NCBI GenBank assembly: GCA_964651005.1
Contig: CAZYVL010000001.1
Coordinates: forward strand, 11,327-75,326
Direction: 5' to 3'
Origin: DATMFV01 sp964651005
GTDB lineage: Bacteria > Verrucomicrobiota > Verrucomicrobiia > Chthoniobacterales > Chthoniobacteraceae
DNA length: 64,000 nt
Numbering within the stretch: the stretch's first letter is position 1; every line of letters begins with the position of its first letter. Below are positions 60,444 through 64,000 of the stretch, one piece after another. A program made the translations under genes and the position numbers. A model generated the notes under the pieces. That model was not told where the DNA came from. It saw nothing but the letters and a program-made list of their open reading frames with translations, and made no database searches.

Positions 60444-63400
60444 ATGAAACAAGGGATCTCTGAACGCTTGGGCTGCGAATCGATTCGCAGCGAATTATGT
60501 AGAAACGCACGAAGGCTTTGGCGTCGTCCGGGACATCGAAGGCTGGTGGCCTTGATCGCTTCTGTGGGAATCGTGGGCCTGGGACAGGTCGCTTCGGGGG
60601 CTGCCACATGGGGTGGCGCTACCAGCGTTGACTGGAATACGGGGTCCAACTGGAGCAACGGCGCCGTCCCCCAGGGCGGGACTTCTGCCAGCATCATAGC
60701 CGGTACGCCACGCAACCCCCGCATCAGTTCGGGGGTCAACGCCGTTGCCTCTAGCCTGACCATCGGTTCCGCTCCGGGAACCGGGACGGCGGTCCTGAAC
60801 ATGAAAGGCGGGACGCTGACCACGACCGGGGTTATCATGCAAAGCAGCGCGGCTATCTCTTCTGAGTTCAATCTTAGCGGAGGCGCCGTAACGTGCGGCG
60901 ATGATTACACGCTTGGTGACGCTGCAGGAGGCGCCGCTACATTAAATATGAGCGGAGGCTCGCTCTCCATTGCGCAGATTTTCTGGTTTAACGACTCCAA
61001 AGCTACCTTCAACCTGAGCGGTGGATCCATCACCACCAGGGCAATGCGGATCAATAAGTACGGAAATGGCCCGGCGCATCTGAATATTACCGGCGGAACG
61101 ATCAGTGTCACCGGAACGGACAGGGTGTCCTTCGACATGTATCAAAAGACCAGTGTTGACCCGACCTATATTGATTTTACCTGGCGGGCCAATGGGTCGG
61201 CATGCAGCGGGACGATGACGTTTGCAAAAGATCGTCAGGAGCTTTTGTGGGGCTACATCAACGACGGCTGGATCACGGCTTACGGCGGGAAGGGCAAACC
61301 TGCGGTTCATGCGGTCTATAGCGGGACGACTATTGTCTCGACGGTGCTCGATGCGGGGATTGCCCCCGATCCCGGAAAGGCATGGAAGCCGTTTCCGGCC
61401 GACCATTCCCTGGGTGAACAGGCCCGGAATGGAACGCTAAGCTGGAATCCGGGAAACTATGCCCCGACTGGCCATATGATTTACCTGGCCACGAGTTACA
61501 GCGCGGTGAATAACGCCACGCCGAGTTCCAATAAATATAAAGGAACCGTCAGCGGGACGACCTACGCTGTGAGCTCGCTTGCAACGGATAAGGAGTATTA
61601 CTGGCGCGTCGATGAAGTCAACGCGGATGGAAGCATTACCAAAGGAGACGTCTGGAGCTTCAGCATGCAGGCGGCCCAGGTTTTCTGGACATCATCCCCG
61701 GTGCGGCCTGACGAAACGGCTGTGCTACAGGGGGCGGCTTTCGGGAGCAATCCCGCTGTACAGATTGCCCGTTTGACGGATGCCGGGATCGGAACGCCCA
61801 ACCTGAGCGGCACGAATCTCAGTATCCAATCCTGGACCGATGGCGATGAGGTGATGGGGAACAAGCAATCGGTGCAGGTGACGATCCCGGCCTCGTGGAG
61901 CAATGGCGTCTATGCGGCCACGGTCACGAACGACACCGGCGTGGCCTCGACGCCAGCCTTGATTAACCTGCCGGAAATCTGGTGGTGCCAGGGTGATGCG
62001 GGGGAGAAAGGGACCGTCGCCTCGGCGGGCGACGGATGGATCCGCGTATTCGGCACGTCGCTGGACCTCAATAACGATGGAGACAACGCGGACACAATCC
62101 AGTTGGCGCTTGTTCGTGACGGTACAACGGCCTACGTCCTCTCCGCCACCGAGGCAACGCCTTATACCGCGGTGTTTTCGATTCCCTCCAACGTGACTCC
62201 GGGAACGTACGATGTCTATGTGCATAACGGCTATGGCGGCAACCCGGCTTGGGCGAAGTTCGACACTTTTGACGGAAACAACATCACGATCGCGGCACGA
62301 ACGGTCTGGCCTTCGAATACTTTTGTGGTATCGGGCACGGGTGATATTACGAACGACCTGAACGCCGCGCTTTCCCAGGCCGCCTCTAACGGCGGCGGTG
62401 TCGTGCTCATCGGCTCGGGAACGTGCACCGTATCGGGCACAATCGTTGTTCCCAATAATACGATCCTGAGAGGCTCCGGCATCAATGCTACCCTTTTGTC
62501 GTGGCCCACGACGCCGAAGACCTTCATCAAGGGCGATGCTTATGCGCTTGAGGATATTGCGATTAAAGTAAAGAGCACCTACACGAATGGAATCATCGGG
62601 AAGGACAATTTCCGCATGGAGCGCGTCAAGATCACCACGCCCTCTTCCGGAGCGGGCCGCAGCGTCAACCTGGTCAATTTGGAAGACGTCAAAAACTGGA
62701 AGGTGATCGACTGCGATCTGACCTCAGACGGCGTTCCAGTGTCCATCGGTGGCTCCAAATACGGCCTGCTGACCGGCAGTTGGCTCGCGGGGAATTCCGG
62801 CAACATGAGCTATAGCGGTGTCAACCGGATCATTTGTGAAGGGAACTCGTTTTCCGGAGTGCACGACACGGGGAGTCACTGCAACTTCAAAGGTCCATCC
62901 CGGAATGTCTATCATGGGCAAAATTCCAGCACCATCAACTTCACCTTCGATGGCGCCAACGGTTGCTACCTCGGCGGAGTGGCTTCGGTCAGCGGCACCC
63001 TTCTTACGCTCTCGGGAACGACCCAGCACGCCAGTTACCCGGGGCCAGACCATAGTATGTGGAGTAACGGAGACGGGGCCATTGTCATTGTTGACGGAAA
63101 TGGAGCGGGGCAGGTGCGCCGCACAACCGGCCACAATGAAGCCACCCAGGAGTGGACCGTGGACCACCCGTGGGATGTTGAACCCGATGCCACGTCGGTG
63201 ATCTCGATTGTTCTCTACCAAGGCAAAATGATGCTGGTGGACAACGATTTTGAAACGCCTTCAACCATCACAAACATGATCTGGGGCTACTATCTGACTT
63301 CCGATGTCATCTTCGCCGGAAACCGGACCAGTCACATTTCTGCCCTGACGGCCAATGGTGGAGCCCATAACGCCGGGGTCGCGCCAGCGCTTCATTATCA

Positions 63401-64000
63401 GTGTCTGGATAACCAGGTGCTAATCAAGGATACGAAAGCAAACAAGGCGACCACTCTCGCTTTCTCCGGCGGCAGCCCGGTCGTCAATCCGGGATATGCC
63501 TACCCTTACGGGGATGACGACTATTCCTGGTATACCGGCCCGACGGGGCGTTGCGCCACATTCCGGCGCAATATCGACCTCACGCCCACGCAGGACACCA
63601 AGCTGGAGGTCGGGGGGAGCGCAACCGACGTCGTGGTGGAGGGCAACACCTTGTACAGTGAGGCAAGCATCACGGTTAGCGGAGCGCGGAATTGCTATGT
63701 TCGGGGCAACCTGGCCCGAGGCACGATGGCCACCCGGCCGTCGCCTGCCAGCGGGGTCGGCAATGTCAGCACCTCCACCACCCTCAGTTGGACCGCAGCG
63801 CCTGGCGCCACGGCGCAAGAGGTTTACTTCGGAACAAAATATGCGGATGTAGCGGCTGGCATTCACGGCACCTACAAGGGGAGCCAGGGGGCCACGGCCT
63901 ATTCTCCCGGTTCCCTGAACGGCGGGAAGACGTACTATTGGCGTGTCGATCAGGTCACCGCGAGCGACACGATTCCGGGCGTAGTCTGGAGCTTTACCAC
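60444..64000 (+). CDS. Giant secreted modular beta-helix protein, 3'-truncated by the window
   Basis: The frame from the ATG at 60444 (ribosome-binding site aggag) stays open to base 64000: at least 1185 codons with no stop. A long signal-like N-terminus (basic, then L-V-A-L-I-A-S-V-G-I-V-G-L) leads to W-G-G-A-T-S-V-D-W and short G-G-x-(L/I) repeats of autotransporter style. Two FN3-like modules end in Y-Y-W-R-V-D-(E/Q)-V and V-W-S-F-(S/T) (about residues 330-415 and 1110-1185), flanking a right-handed beta-helix region (about 630-1090, with N-G-G-G-V-V-L-I and I-L-R-G-S-G-I). Such beta-helices occur in polysaccharide lyases and adhesins; no catalytic residue set is evident. Family and C-terminal anchor unknown. 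Confidence 0.8.
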   Translation, partial: MKQGISERLGCESIRSELCRNARRLWRRPGHRRLVALIASVGIVGLGQVASGAATWGGATSVDWNTGSNWSNGAVPQGGTSASIIAGTPRNPRISSGVNAVASSLTIGSAPGTGTAVLNMKGGTLTTTGVIMQSSAAISSEFNLSGGAVTCGDDYTLGDAAGGAATLNMSGGSLSIAQIFWFNDSKATFNLSGGSITTRAMRINKYGNGPAHLNITGGTISVTGTDRVSFDMYQKTSVDPTYIDFTWRANGSACSGTMTFAKDRQELLWGYINDGWITAYGGKGKPAVHAVYSGTTIVSTVLDAGIAPDPGKAWKPFPADHSLGEQARNGTLSWNPGNYAPTGHMIYLATSYSAVNNATPSSNKYKGTVSGTTYAVSSLATDKEYYWRVDEVNADGSITKGDVWSFSMQAAQVFWTSSPVRPDETAVLQGAAFGSNPAVQIARLTDAGIGTPNLSGTNLSIQSWTDGDEVMGNKQSVQVTIPASWSNGVYAATVTNDTGVASTPALINLPEIWWCQGDAGEKGTVASAGDGWIRVFGTSLDLNNDGDNADTIQLALVRDGTTAYVLSATEATPYTAVFSIPSNVTPGTYDVYVHNGYGGNPAWAKFDTFDGNNITIAARTVWPSNTFVVSGTGDITNDLNAALSQAASNGGGVVLIGSGTCTVSGTIVVPNNTILRGSGINATLLSWPTTPKTFIKGDAYALEDIAIKVKSTYTNGIIGKDNFRMERVKITTPSSGAGRSVNLVNLEDVKNWKVIDCDLTSDGVPVSIGGSKYGLLTGSWLAGNSGNMSYSGVNRIICEGNSFSGVHDTGSHCNFKGPSRNVYHGQNSSTINFTFDGANGCYLGGVASVSGTLLTLSGTTQHASYPGPDHSMWSNGDGAIVIVDGNGAGQVRRTTGHNEATQEWTVDHPWDVEPDATSVISIVLYQGKMMLVDNDFETPSTITNMIWGYYLTSDVIFAGNRTSHISALTANGGAHNAGVAPALHYQCLDNQVLIKDTKANKATTLAFSGGSPVVNPGYAYPYGDDDYSWYTGPTGRCATFRRNIDLTPTQDTKLEVGGSATDVVVEGNTLYSEASITVSGARNCYVRGNLARGTMATRPSPASGVGNVSTSTTLSWTAAPGATAQEVYFGTKYADVAAGIHGTYKGSQGATAYSPGSLNGGKTYYWRVDQVTASDTIPGVVWSFT

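Noticed and set aside
1..64000. CRISPR array, rRNA operon, transposase or prophage
   Set aside because: No regularly spaced 25-40 bp repeats, no rRNA sequence and no transposase, integrase or phage structural gene was found. The direct repeats at gaps are short tandem or assembly duplicates.

Overview
The window is about 64 kb of GC-rich bacterial chromosome, densely packed with genes on both strands. I infer a Gram-negative Verrucomicrobiota-type organism with moderate confidence. The evidence is an LPS core gene (waaA), a very large repeat-rich autotransporter, secreted beta-helix/FN3-like modules typical of the Planctomycetes-Verrucomicrobia group, a GH29 fucosidase beside a sodium:solute symporter, and many GTG/TTG starts without clear Shine-Dalgarno sites. 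The sequence is a scaffold: three runs of exactly 100 N (1182-1281, 10914-11013, 53850-53949) mark assembly gaps, and at least two are flanked by duplicated contig ends.

Layout. 1-5.7 kb: the end of a hypothetical gene, a small basic protein, an orphan nuoA, and an apt/hybrid histidine kinase pair. 6-10.5 kb: an exopolysaccharide secretion module (outer-membrane barrel, tyrosine autokinase with chain-length domain, SLBB export protein). 10.5-11.2 kb: a repeat-rich spacer with a gap. 11.2-24 kb: housekeeping genes (Dabb protein, class III aminotransferase, glgA, EIIA, argS, rhomboid protease, M42-like peptidase, lipid kinase, AsmA protein, rsmD, waaA) ending in tRNA-Glu(TTC). 24-26.3 kb: a lower-GC accessory insert directly after the tRNA. 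It holds short repeats, three evenly spaced palindromes, an AbiEi-like antitoxin gene and a frameshifted AbiEii-like nucleotidyltransferase gene. 26.3-32.5 kb: one giant autotransporter. 32.6-36.6 kb: a sensor kinase and a receiver-PAS-PP2C phosphatase, which together look like one signalling unit. 36.8-46.3 kb: a minus-strand housekeeping run (sigma-54 regulator, membrane protein, xseB and dxs; folC and accD; CPBP protease and comF). 46.4-48 kb: a small unknown gene coupled to bioA. 48.2-53.6 kb: a carbohydrate-use neighbourhood (symporter, tiny membrane protein, 2-hydroxyacid dehydrogenase, alpha-L-fucosidase, SGNH hydrolase). 54-58.9 kb: redoxin, ruvB, a polar amino-acid ABC transporter pair, yajQ and gluQ. 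59-64 kb: a lower-GC HEAT-repeat protein and the first 1185 codons of a huge secreted modular beta-helix protein that runs off the window.

The most unusual part is the tRNA-linked AbiE-like module. It has a regular operator-like array immediately upstream of a probably leaderless antitoxin gene, and a single-base-type frameshift exactly before the catalytic GS motif of its toxin partner. No CRISPR array, rRNA operon, transposase or phage gene was seen.
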